Below are positions 1 to 6,451 of a DNA stretch of 7,052 bases, one piece after another. Within the stretch, counting starts at the first letter, position 1. Every line of letters starts with the position of its first letter. This stretch comes from Fimbriimonadales bacterium (lineage in GTDB: Bacteria; Armatimonadota; Fimbriimonadia; Fimbriimonadales; ATM1). The stretch lies in NCBI GenBank assembly GCA_025922995.1, contig JAICGT010000061.1, positions 1 through 7,052 on the forward strand, given 5' to 3'. Position numbers and translations under genes: made by a program. The notes under the pieces are model-generated. The model ran no database searches. It had not been told where the DNA came from and saw nothing but the letters and a program-made list of their open reading frames with translations.

Positions 1-1887
1 AATTCTAAACAGGAAAGTCCTCACCGAGCCGTCGGACCTTCGAAAAATCTCGACGGTCTCGATGAGTCCTTGGCGATGTGCTTCGATCAGCAGAATGCGA
101 AACTTTTCTGAAACTCTGTAGTCGGTGAACTCGGGATCGAAATAGGCATTTGCCAATTCTGCGCCTTGCACACCTAAGAAACCCAAACTTAAAGAAATAT
201 GCGTGACGCGTAGTGACTTCAGGCCCGCCACGAGATCGGCGGCGGACTCGTAGTCGTCGTATGGCAACATGGTGTGGTGCCCGGGGTTAGCCCAAAAGTA
301 AGGAACGTCCAAATAATAACCGCGTACCTCGTCGTAAAGAGCGACATAAACTCGCTCTTGCTTACCTATCTCGTTCAGACGTTCGGTCTCGGGATAAAAT
401 TCGAAACCGCCTCGCAAAGCCTCTTCCTTATTCGGAATCCCTAAGGGCAGCGTTGTAAATAAAAACGTCGTATACGCGGCTTGTAAGGCGATCGCCGTCG
501 CGGGCAGCGCTCCCAACGGCAATCGCACGATCGCGCCCCCGAGCACCGGCGCGCACATCATCACCAGGCTAATAATGTATCGTGATTGCTGCGTCAGGAA
601 AAACCACGTGACCAAGGTAGCCAACGCTGTAATCAGCAATACCTTCTCAAAGGTACGGCCTCCCCGAAGTCCCGCGAACGGCCACCACAAAAGCCCAATC
701 AGCAGCAGCGGTCCCACGGCGCCGAAAGGCGTTCCGAGGTTGATTTGTAAATCCGGCCGGAGAGCCAAAGCCACGACCGACCCTGGCATGACCGTCAGTT
801 CTTTTCCGGAATCTGTTTGGCCGATTCCGAAGCTTTGCTGCTCAGCGGTGTAAGCTGCGGCATTCGCCTCGCTCCAATTCGATCCTCCGAATACCGAATA
901 AAAGAATGGGTACACCGGATTCCCCGTGTTCACAACATTTCGTATGTACCAAGGCGACGCCAATGCGAGGCCAACTATTCCGACAACAGCCGCTCCCCGC
1001 AACGCCGACATGCCGACGCGCATTCCGGTGCCGACGACCAGCAATGCCACACCCAGAGCAGCGCCGGATTGGAGCGCCGTATACTTGGTAGCCAAAGCCA
1101 TTCCCATAAATGCGGCGGCGAACAAAAGGAATCGCTTCTCCTGCCGATGTTCGAGCCACATGGCCGCAAAGAGCGCCGAAACTGCAAACGCAGCTCCGTG
1201 AATGACGTCGACATAAGCCGTGCCGACCTCCCATAGAACCACCGGAACGCAAAGAATTGCGAGCGCAGCCCACCAGCCCGAGTTTTTACCGTAGCGATGT
1301 TCGGTGAGCCCCCCAATGGCCAACGCCGTAAAAACGGCGACGCTAAGCCCTAAGACCTTCGCGCCGAACTGCCCGCCAAATGGCAACACAAGCATGTACA
1401 ACATGTTTGCGGTCGCCGGGATATTCGATTGATGCATGAACGGAATGAAGTCCACGCGGCCGTGCTCGATCCAAATCTTTGCCATCGCCAGCTGATGGCT
1501 GATGGAATCCCAATCCCATCCGAGGCTGGGACTCAATGCTGCCGGGATTCTGAGGGCCAAGAGCAAGGCTAATGCGCCGAGAATCACTCGCGGGACAATT
1601 CCCGTCGGCAGAGAACCCTTCAACGATGAAAAGCGAGCACGCCCAACGAAAGCGCATCCCGCGACAATGACCGAAACTCCGACTAAGGGCAGCCATCGAG
1701 TTGAAATCAGCCCGAGCAAGAAAACGAGCATGCCGATGACGCCAAACCCTAAAAGTCCGGCAATCCCAAATCGGGCTGACGCTGGAAAATCCGCAATCCG
1801 CCGAGAAACTATCGATGTGCCGACGATTACGGCGAAAAGTGAAACGACAATCCCCGAAACAACTCCGACGAGGGGATTCTCAACCAC
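1..1887 (-). CDS. GT-C/GT39-like multi-pass membrane glycosyltransferase (3' end beyond window)
   Basis: A single minus-strand frame stays open from a GTG at 1887-1885 to base 1, giving 629 residues with no stop, so the true end lies outside the window. The protein is strongly hydrophobic, with about 12-15 likely membrane segments between residues 5 and 480, then a soluble C-terminal domain from about 495. Near residues 124-140 is an acidic loop after the early helices, GWDWDSISHQLAMAK, which resembles the catalytic Asp region of GT-C enzymes (D125/D127). A second acidic site, AYVD (D227), ATKYTAL near 266-272, SPWYIRN...GNPVYPFFYS near 311-331 and QSRYIIS near 434-440 match the layout of large GT39/PMT-like proteins. 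Such enzymes move sugars from polyprenyl-phosphate donors on the outer face of the membrane; donor and acceptor here are unknown. The GTG lies 2 bp past the infB stop with a weak TAGG six bases upstream, suggesting translational coupling. An in-frame TAA inside the end of infB bars a much longer start. The family call is by motif memory, not a search. Confidence 0.82.
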   Translation of the reverse strand, partial: MVENPLVGVVSGIVVSLFAVIVGTSIVSRRIADFPASARFGIAGLLGFGVIGMLVFLLGLISTRWLPLVGVSVIVAGCAFVGRARFSSLKGSLPTGIVPRVILGALALLLALRIPAALSPSLGWDWDSISHQLAMAKIWIEHGRVDFIPFMHQSNIPATANMLYMLVLPFGGQFGAKVLGLSVAVFTALAIGGLTEHRYGKNSGWWAALAILCVPVVLWEVGTAYVDVIHGAAFAVSALFAAMWLEHRQEKRFLLFAAAFMGMALATKYTALQSGAALGVALLVVGTGMRVGMSALRGAAVVGIVGLALASPWYIRNVVNTGNPVYPFFYSVFGGSNWSEANAAAYTAEQQSFGIGQTDSGKELTVMPGSVVALALRPDLQINLGTPFGAVGPLLLIGLLWWPFAGLRGGRTFEKVLLITALATLVTWFFLTQQSRYIISLVMMCAPVLGGAIVRLPLGALPATAIALQAAYTTFLFTTLPLGIPNKEEALRGGFEFYPETERLNEIGKQERVYVALYDEVRGYYLDVPYFWANPGHHTMLPYDDYESAADLVAGLKSLRVTHISLSLGFLGVQGAELANAYFDPEFTDYRVSEKFRILLIEAHRQGLIETVEIFRRSDGSVRTFLFRI

Positions 1888-1889
1888 TG

Positions 1890-3809
1890 CTAACCTACGC
1901 GAACGACCTCGTAAGCTTCGATAACGTCGCCTTCCTTAAAGTCGTTCCATCCGACAAATTGAATTCCGCATTCGAACCCGGCCGCCATCTCGCGAACATC
2001 TTCCTTGATGTGCTTCAGCGAGTCGATCTTGCCCTCGTACACGATGTCTTCGCCGCGTTTAACTCGGCATTGAGCGTTTCGCACAACCTTGCCGTCGGTG
2101 ACATAACAGCCCGCGACGTAGCCCTGCTTTGTCAGTTTAAACACAGCTCGAATCTCCACAGTGCCCATGTACTGCTCTTCGAATTTCGGCTCGAGCATGC
2201 CGACCACCGCTTTTTCGATGTCTTCGATTAACTCGTAAATGATGTTGTATTGGCGGACTTCGACATGCTGCCGCACCGCCTCGTCTCGGGCTTTCGGTTC
2301 GACTCGCGTGTTGAATCCCACGACAATCGCCTCACTTGCCTTGGCCAGCATGATGTCGCTTTCACCGATCGTACCGACGCCGGAATGCAAAACGCGGACG
2401 TCGACTTCTTCGTTGTCGATTTTTTCGAGGAGTCCCTTCACCGCTTCGACGGAACCCTGAACGTCGCCCTTGATGATAATTCGAAGTTCCTTGTTGGTCT
2501 CCTCCGCAAGTCGTCGCTGCAAGTCGGCTAGGGTGACTTGGCCGGATGGAGTTCCGAACAATTCGCGGTCGCGCGTGTCGCTGCGGATGCGCTCGGCTTC
2601 GTTTCGCGCTTCCTTTTCATCCAAAAATACTTGGAGCGTGTCTCCGGCATTGGGCACTTGATCCAGGCCGAGAATTTCAGTGGGAGTCGACGGCCCCGCA
2701 TCTTTAATCGGCTTGCCTGCAAAGTCGAACATAGCCTTCAACTTGCCATAGCTGCCCCCGACAAGCACCGCGTCGCCTTGCTTCAACGTCCCGTTCTTGA
2801 TCAGCACGGTTGCCACCGGACCCTTGCCTTTCTCGACCTTGGCTTCGACGACAACGCCGTCCACATCGCCGCTAGGATCGGCTTTGAGGTCCATAATTCC
2901 GGCCTGCAAGGTGATCAACTCAAGCAAGTCGTCGATTCCTGCGCCGGTCTTGGCGCTGACTTCGGCTATCTCTGTATCGCCGCCGAATTCATGTCCTATA
3001 AGCCCGTGTTGCACAAGCTGCTGTTTTACGCGCGCGGGATTCGAGCCGTCCTTATCGATTTTGTTTAAGGCGACGATAATGGGCACTTCCGCATTCCGAG
3101 CGTGGTTCAGCGCTTCGATCGTTTGCGGCATAACGCCATCGTCTGCGGCAACGACCAAAATCGCAATATCGGTTACTTGGGCGCCTCGGGCGCGCATCGC
3201 AGTAAACGCTTCGTGGCCCGGTGTGTCCAGGAAAGTAATCTTCTGATCGCCTGCCACGACCTGGTACGCACCGATGTGCTGTGTAATTCCGCCAAACTCC
3301 TTGTCCGTTACTTTCGTTTCACGAATGTAGTCGAGCAGGCTCGTTTTGCCGTGGTCTACGTGCCCGAGAATAGTAACGACCGGCGGCCGCGTCTGCTCAC
3401 CGAGCGATGACACCCGACGCTTGGGAGCCTCTTCCTTTTGCTTCGGCTTGGCGGGTTCGGCAAACTGAACTTTGTAGCCGAAGGTGTCGGCTACCTTCTC
3501 GGCGACTTCGGGCTGCAACGCCGTTGCCAGCGATGCAAGCACTCCGAGCTTCATCAGCGATTTCTGCACGTCCGGCTGCGCGACCCCGAGGGCTTGAGCC
3601 AAATCGCGCGGTGTCGCGCCCGGTACAACCACGACTTTCTTCGCGGCAACCATTTCGGCAACCGTGTCTTTTACAAGTTCAAGCGTGTCGTCGTCGAGAT
3701 CTACGACGCCATCTTTGGGAAATATGCCCAACTCGCCAAGAACATGCACAACCTGCGACGGCAACGCATGCAGTTCGTCGGCGAGAGATTGGATTTCCCA
3801 GCTTGCCAT
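1890..3809 (-). CDS. infB: Translation initiation factor IF-2
   Basis: IF2 is the GTPase that brings initiator fMet-tRNA to the 30S subunit and promotes 50S joining in the cytoplasm. Numbered from the ATG at 3809 (639 residues), two small IF2_N-type helical modules lie at about 4-50 and 63-112, followed by a short Lys/Glu/Pro linker at about 116-140. The G domain is complete: G1 GHVDHGKT 149-156, the G2 Thr in GGITQHIGAY at 176, G3 DTPGH 195-199, G4 NKID 249-252 and G5 SAKTG 285-289. A beta-barrel domain II (about 318-400), the IF2-specific domain III (about 420-510, with IKGDVQGSVEA) and the fMet-tRNA-binding domain IV (about 540-630, with FKLTKQGYVAGCYV) follow. The length is short for a bacterial IF2 because the N-terminal linker is reduced. 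The frame also allows a TTG start at 3833 (8 residues more), but only the ATG has a good ribosome binding site. It lies downstream of nusA and 2 bp upstream of the membrane glycosyltransferase. Confidence 0.97.
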   Translation of the reverse strand: MASWEIQSLADELHALPSQVVHVLGELGIFPKDGVVDLDDDTLELVKDTVAEMVAAKKVVVVPGATPRDLAQALGVAQPDVQKSLMKLGVLASLATALQPEVAEKVADTFGYKVQFAEPAKPKQKEEAPKRRVSSLGEQTRPPVVTILGHVDHGKTSLLDYIRETKVTDKEFGGITQHIGAYQVVAGDQKITFLDTPGHEAFTAMRARGAQVTDIAILVVAADDGVMPQTIEALNHARNAEVPIIVALNKIDKDGSNPARVKQQLVQHGLIGHEFGGDTEIAEVSAKTGAGIDDLLELITLQAGIMDLKADPSGDVDGVVVEAKVEKGKGPVATVLIKNGTLKQGDAVLVGGSYGKLKAMFDFAGKPIKDAGPSTPTEILGLDQVPNAGDTLQVFLDEKEARNEAERIRSDTRDRELFGTPSGQVTLADLQRRLAEETNKELRIIIKGDVQGSVEAVKGLLEKIDNEEVDVRVLHSGVGTIGESDIMLAKASEAIVVGFNTRVEPKARDEAVRQHVEVRQYNIIYELIEDIEKAVVGMLEPKFEEQYMGTVEIRAVFKLTKQGYVAGCYVTDGKVVRNAQCRVKRGEDIVYEGKIDSLKHIKEDVREMAAGFECGIQFVGWNDFKEGDVIEAYEVVRVG

Positions 3810-3813
3810 TCGT

Positions 3814-3818
3814 TCCTT
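3814..3818 (-). promoter_or_regulatory. Shine-Dalgarno AAGGA that decides the infB start
   Basis: On the minus strand AAGGA stands 4 bases before the ATG at 3809-3807. The alternative in-frame TTG at 3833 has only a GGAG some 14 bases upstream, inside the nusA stop region. This favours the ATG and a 33-bp nusA-infB gap. The spacing is slightly tight, so the call is good but not certain. Confidence 0.6.
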
Positions 3819-3842
3819 AAGTTCCTTGCTCAATTCGTTCGG

Positions 3843-4904
3843 TTATGCTCCGCCTTCCGATTGCTGCGTCTCGCTACGGATGTCGATTTTCCAACCCGTC
3901 AGCTTTGCTGCAAGCCGCACGTTGATTCCGCCTTTGCCTATGGCCAGGCTCAACTGGCTATCCGGTACGATCACCCGCGCAGTCCTGGCTTCTGCGTCCG
4001 TTCCCTCGGTGAGGCTAACCGAGTTGATCTTGGCGGGCGAAAGCGCTGCTGTGACGTACTCGACCTGATTGTCCGTCCACAGCACGATGTCGATCTTCTC
4101 GTCGTACAGTTCGTTGACGATCTGCTGAACCCTGGCGCCACGCTGCCCGACGCAGGCGCCGACCGGGTCGATTCGCTCATCGTTGGTCAGCACGCTGATC
4201 TTACTGCGCTGTCCAGGCTCGCGAGCCACATCTTTGATCTCGACCGTGCCGGCGGCAATCTCAGGTACTTCGACCTCGAAAAGCTTTACAAGCAGTTGCG
4301 GATGGGTCCGAGAGACAATAACGCGCGGCCCCCGACGGCTCTCCTCGTCGACGTTCAGAACGTAACACCGAAGCCTGTCGTTGATCCGGTAGGGCTCGGT
4401 CGGCACCTGCTCCTTCTTCGGAAGGACGCACTCGCTGCGGCCCGCAGTGAGGATCACGTCCCGCCCATCGCGCCGATTGACCGTCGCGCTTACAACGTCG
4501 TGGAGCCGATCCTCGAATTCCTCTAACGTCCGCTTGCGCTCCGCCTCGCGAAGCTTCTGCTGGAGCACCTGCTTGAACGTCGAGGCCGCAATCCGTCCGA
4601 ATGCCTCCAAGGGGATTTCCATCGGAACGAAATCGCCGATTTCGACTCCGGGCTTTCGCCGTCGCGCATCCTCGATGCCGATCTGGAAGAAGTGGTTCGT
4701 GACTACGCCTACGACTTCCTTCTCGCAGATCGCGCTGAGCTTGGCTTTGTCGGTGTCGATTCGTACCGTAACTTCCCCGGTCGCCCCCACGTGCTTCTTG
4801 TACGCTGCCGCAAGCGCCGTCTCCGCCTCGCCGATAAGCTCATCAACGGGGAGATCGCGCTCCTGCGCCATCGTTTTCAAGTGCACCAAAAACTCTCGAT
4901 CCAT
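3843..4904 (-). CDS. nusA: Transcription termination/antitermination factor NusA
   Basis: NusA binds RNA polymerase and nascent RNA and modulates pausing, termination and antitermination. From the ATG at 4904 (353 residues), the N-terminal polymerase-binding domain covers about 1-125, starting MDREFLVHL and including ETALAAAYKK. An S1 domain follows at about 131-196. KH1 lies at about 200-280, with EIAAGTVEIKDVAREPGQRSK and the loop VGQRG at 252-256; KH2 lies at about 285-345, with the GxxG loop IGKGG at 322-326 followed by INVRLAAKLTGWKIDI. The protein ends just after KH2, like the short NusA of Firmicutes, and lacks the C-terminal acidic repeats of the E. coli protein. A TTG at 4913 would add three residues, but the ATG matches the usual NusA N-terminus. 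Neither start has a strong ribosome binding site. Neither rnpM/ylxR nor an L7Ae-like gene lies between nusA and infB, and rimP is not upstream, where a divergent gene begins instead. Confidence 0.96.
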   Translation of the reverse strand: MDREFLVHLKTMAQERDLPVDELIGEAETALAAAYKKHVGATGEVTVRIDTDKAKLSAICEKEVVGVVTNHFFQIGIEDARRRKPGVEIGDFVPMEIPLEAFGRIAASTFKQVLQQKLREAERKRTLEEFEDRLHDVVSATVNRRDGRDVILTAGRSECVLPKKEQVPTEPYRINDRLRCYVLNVDEESRRGPRVIVSRTHPQLLVKLFEVEVPEIAAGTVEIKDVAREPGQRSKISVLTNDERIDPVGACVGQRGARVQQIVNELYDEKIDIVLWTDNQVEYVTAALSPAKINSVSLTEGTDAEARTARVIVPDSQLSLAIGKGGINVRLAAKLTGWKIDIRSETQQSEGGA

Positions 4905-5083
4905 GCTGATCAAACATTCTTAGAACAAAAAAGGACGGCGATATGGCCATCCCTAATCTTGGTCGCCAGAATGTAGGCTTGATTGTACCTCCTGGGCTCC
5001 TCCTGAAACCCGCCGCTTGTTTGCTCGACTCGTCCGCGGCCGTTACTCTCTAGGCACGGAATCCTTACGAACACTCCTCTCGT
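4905..5083. promoter_or_regulatory. Divergent promoter region between nusA and the epimerase-like gene
   Basis: These 179 bp separate two diverging genes and should hold both promoters. For the nusA side, the minus strand carries TACAAT (plus 4982-4987), close to a sigma-70 -10 box, which would give a leader of about 70 bases before the nusA ATG. No good -35 lies 16-18 bp upstream; the best is GTTTCA, matching 3 of 6. For the plus-strand gene the best pair is TTGCTC (5021-5026) and TACTCT (5044-5049) with a 17-bp spacer, each matching 3 of 6. An 8-bp palindrome ATGGCCAT sits at 4943-4950. The placement is inferred from gene layout and the individual boxes are weak. Confidence 0.4.
4988..5004 (-). 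other. Two AGGAGG boxes with no start codon after them
   Basis: The minus strand carries AGGAGG at plus 4999-5004 and again at 4988-4993, eleven bases apart. Both are full anti-Shine-Dalgarno matches. No ATG, GTG or TTG occurs at normal spacing after either. The second is followed by TACA and then ATC. They lie just upstream of the TACAAT -10 candidate, so they may not be transcribed at all. Possible readings are chance, a purine-rich promoter element, or a remnant of a lost gene. Confidence 0.35.
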
Positions 5084-6052
5084 ATGCTCAGTGTGCGGAT
5101 ACTGATTTTAGGCGGAGGGCGCTTCATGGGGCTCTTCTTTTCGGAGATGGCATCGAGCGCGGGTCACGACGTCACACAGTTCGTGCGAGGCAAGTCGAGC
5201 GCGCCCGCGCCGTCCGGCCTGAGGCGAATCCTCGGCGACCGAGACGGCGGTCTCGATGCACTCGGCGCGGATTCCTGGGACGCGGTCGTCGACACCTCCG
5301 GCTATCTACCGCGCGTCGTCAGGCAATCGTGCGACACTCTCCGCGAGCGTACAAGCAGGTACCTCTTTATCTCGACAATTTCGGTGTATGCCGATACGAC
5401 GGACCCGATCGACGAGGACTCGGCCAGGGAAACCCTCGAGGATCCCACCGTCGAAACAATCGACGGCGAGACCTACGGCGGCTTGAAGGCGCTCTGCGAG
5501 GACGTCGTCGTCGAGACATTCGGAGACCGCGCGCTGATCGTGCGCCCGGGCATGATCGTCGGCCCGAACGACCCAACCGACCGCTTCACCTACTGGGTCG
5601 TGCGAGCAGCCCAAGGCGGCACGATGGCGGCAATCGGAACGGCAGAATCGCCGATGCAGTACATCGACGCCCGCGACCTGGCGGCATGGATGCTGAAAGC
5701 CATCGAGTCAAACTTATCCGGCGTCTACAACGTCACCGGTAAACCGACGACGCTCGGCGAAACTCTACGAGCAGCGAAAGCCCCCGATACCGAAATCGTC
5801 TACACAAGCCGAAAGGACGTCGAAGCCGCCGGCATCGACCCGTCCAAGGCCTTCGGTTGGTCCGTTCCGGAAGGCAATGAGAACGTCTGGAACGTAAACA
5901 TCGCCCGCGCCCTCGCAACCGGCCTGCACTTGCGCCCGATCTCAGAAACGGTGCGAGACACCGTCGCTTGGCACAGCGCACGAGCCAACCACACACTCTC
6001 GGCGGGTTTGAGCCGACAGGAAGAAGCGACACTCTTAGCTCGCCTTCCGTAA
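5084..6052 (+). CDS. NAD(P)-dependent epimerase/dehydratase-like atypical SDR (CSP41-like)
   Basis: The 322-residue protein has a Rossmann fold with the nucleotide-binding loop GGGRFMG at residues 10-16 after the strand VRILIL. The region around 50-78 (ILGDRDGGLDAL...WDAVVDTSGYLPRVV), the strand SRYLFISTISVYAD at 91-104, the YxxxK pair in YGGLK (Y131, K135) and RPGMIVGPNDPTDRFTYW at 154-171 follow the order seen in atypical extended SDRs related to sugar epimerases and the plant CSP41 RNA-binding proteins. It probably binds NAD(P) and is cytosolic, having no signal peptide or membrane helix. Its substrate cannot be told from sequence. The ATG at 5084 is not preceded by a Shine-Dalgarno; a GTG three codons on (5093) is an alternative with no better signal. 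It diverges from nusA. Its codons look richer in G or C at third positions than those of the membrane protein at the left edge, judged by eye. Confidence 0.88.
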   Translation: MLSVRILILGGGRFMGLFFSEMASSAGHDVTQFVRGKSSAPAPSGLRRILGDRDGGLDALGADSWDAVVDTSGYLPRVVRQSCDTLRERTSRYLFISTISVYADTTDPIDEDSARETLEDPTVETIDGETYGGLKALCEDVVVETFGDRALIVRPGMIVGPNDPTDRFTYWVVRAAQGGTMAAIGTAESPMQYIDARDLAAWMLKAIESNLSGVYNVTGKPTTLGETLRAAKAPDTEIVYTSRKDVEAAGIDPSKAFGWSVPEGNENVWNVNIARALATGLHLRPISETVRDTVAWHSARANHTLSAGLSRQEEATLLARLP

Positions 6053-6078
6053 CAAGACCGTCCCAAATCGCCAAACTG

Positions 6079-6098
6079 GAACCAAAGAATCTTGGTTT
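6079..6098 (+). terminator. Weak hairpin after the epimerase-like gene
   Basis: AACCAA (6080-6085) and TTGGTT (6092-6097) form a perfect 6-bp stem with a 6-base loop. A G-T closing pair at 6079/6098 can be added. It starts about 27 bp after the stop codon and is followed by TACTTTCG, a poor T tract. The stem is rich in A-T, so termination would be inefficient. Confidence 0.33.
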
Positions 6099-6130
6099 AC
6101 TTTCGCCTCCCGAGTGTCGCTTATTAACAG

Positions 6131-6203
6131 AGAACGTGCCGCGTGCATAGATGGGCTCGACAGCAGAGAATGAGACAAGTGAATCCACAAAAAGTGATAG
6201 AAA
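6131..6203 (+). repeat. Degenerate intergenic repeat, copy A
   Basis: This copy shares an ordered series of blocks with copy B at 6317-6370: GAACGTGC (6132-6139), TCGA (6157-6160), A(G/A)AATGAG (6167-6174), GTGAATC (6179-6185), then CA and an A-rich stretch. Copy A has about 22 extra bases between the first and third blocks. The same order of blocks makes common origin more likely than chance, but no terminal repeats or coding content identify it as a known element. Confidence 0.5.
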
Positions 6204-6236
6204 AAAGGAAACGTTATTATTACTATTAAACACGCC

Positions 6237-6306
6237 GGGTGCCCCTGAGACCGGACTCTAAACAGATCAGCTTCCGCACCCAACCTGTCCGATCTCAGGG
6301 TAGGCA
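6237..6306 (-). other. Long inverted repeat with possible pseudoknot (candidate structured RNA)
   Basis: The arm at 6243-6256 (CCCTGAGACCGGAC) and the arm at 6287-6300 (GTCCGATCTCAGGG) pair at 13 of 14 positions. The one exception, 6251 with 6292, is C-A on a plus-strand RNA but G-U on a minus-strand RNA, so the minus transcript forms a full 14-pair helix. The loop is 30 bases. GGGTGC (6237-6242), just outside the left arm, is complementary to GCACCC (6276-6281) in the loop, a crossing pair that would form a pseudoknot. No T run follows on either strand, so a simple terminator is not well supported. It could be a transcript end, a processing site, a small RNA or a mobile-element remnant. Confidence 0.5.
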
Positions 6307-6316
6307 GGAAAAGCAA

Positions 6317-6370
6317 CGAACGTGCGTCGAAAAATGAGCCACGTGAATCTGCAGAAAAATGAGAGTAATA
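6317..6370 (+). repeat. Degenerate intergenic repeat, copy B
   Basis: This is the partner of copy A, lying 164-186 bp downstream with the inverted repeat between the two. Blocks in order are GAACGTGC (6318-6325), TCGA (6327-6330), AAAATGAG (6331-6338), GTGAATC (6343-6349), then CA and an A-rich run. The block GTGAATC falls next to a CACGTG palindrome here but not in copy A. Confidence 0.5.
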
Positions 6371-6386
6371 AATAGAGAAAAATGAG
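6329..6386 (+). repeat. Three direct GAAAAATGAG boxes
   Basis: Exact copies of the 10-mer occur at 6329-6338, 6354-6363 and 6377-6386, with start-to-start distances of 25 and 23 bp. Read on the minus strand they are CTCATTTTTC. A degraded version, AGAGAATGAG (6165-6174), lies in copy A. Three exact copies in 58 bp is unlikely by chance even in A-rich DNA. The 23-25 bp spacing, about two helical turns, would suit a repeated protein-binding site, but nothing shows a regulator. Confidence 0.6.
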
Positions 6387-6451
6387 ATGAATGTGAGCGG
6401 CTAATGGGGCACGTTACGGATAATCCGGCTCCTGCGACCCGCCGGGGCCCC

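Larger units (their letters stand above)
6053..6451. other. Convergent intergenic region without a credible gene
   Basis: This 399-bp stretch lies between the 3' ends of two convergent genes. Short open frames on the minus strand (93 and 62 codons) have low-complexity composition and no family features, and I do not call them. The DNA holds a small hairpin at 6079-6098, two degenerate repeat copies, three GAAAAATGAG boxes, a 14-bp inverted repeat and AT-rich patches near 6190-6230 and 6351-6390. At its right edge are a CCGGC/GCCGG pair (6425-6429 with 6441-6445) and the palindrome GGGGCCCC (6444-6451), right after the flippase stop on the minus strand. That pair could be part of a weak terminator but has no T run. 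Confidence 0.7.

Noticed and set aside
1343..1696. A 117-codon minus-strand frame, and other frames on both strands between 575 and 2231.
   Set aside because: They overlap, in other frames, the continuous 629-codon membrane protein frame and infB, whose motifs and hydrophobic pattern are clear.
3438..4526. A 362-codon plus-strand open frame running antisense across the nusA-infB junction.
   Set aside because: It lies entirely opposite two unmistakable conserved genes. It has no recognisable family features and is the expected shadow frame of G/C-biased codons.
5017..5742. A 241-codon plus-strand frame overlapping the epimerase-like gene, very rich in Arg.
   Set aside because: The Arg-rich composition is typical of an out-of-frame reading of a GC-rich gene. 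The overlapping frame at 5084-6052 has clear SDR motifs.
6200..6210. A minus-strand T run (CCTTTTTTC) as a terminator tract for the flippase.
   Set aside because: No GC-rich hairpin sits directly before it on the minus strand; the nearest helix is more than 30 bases upstream.
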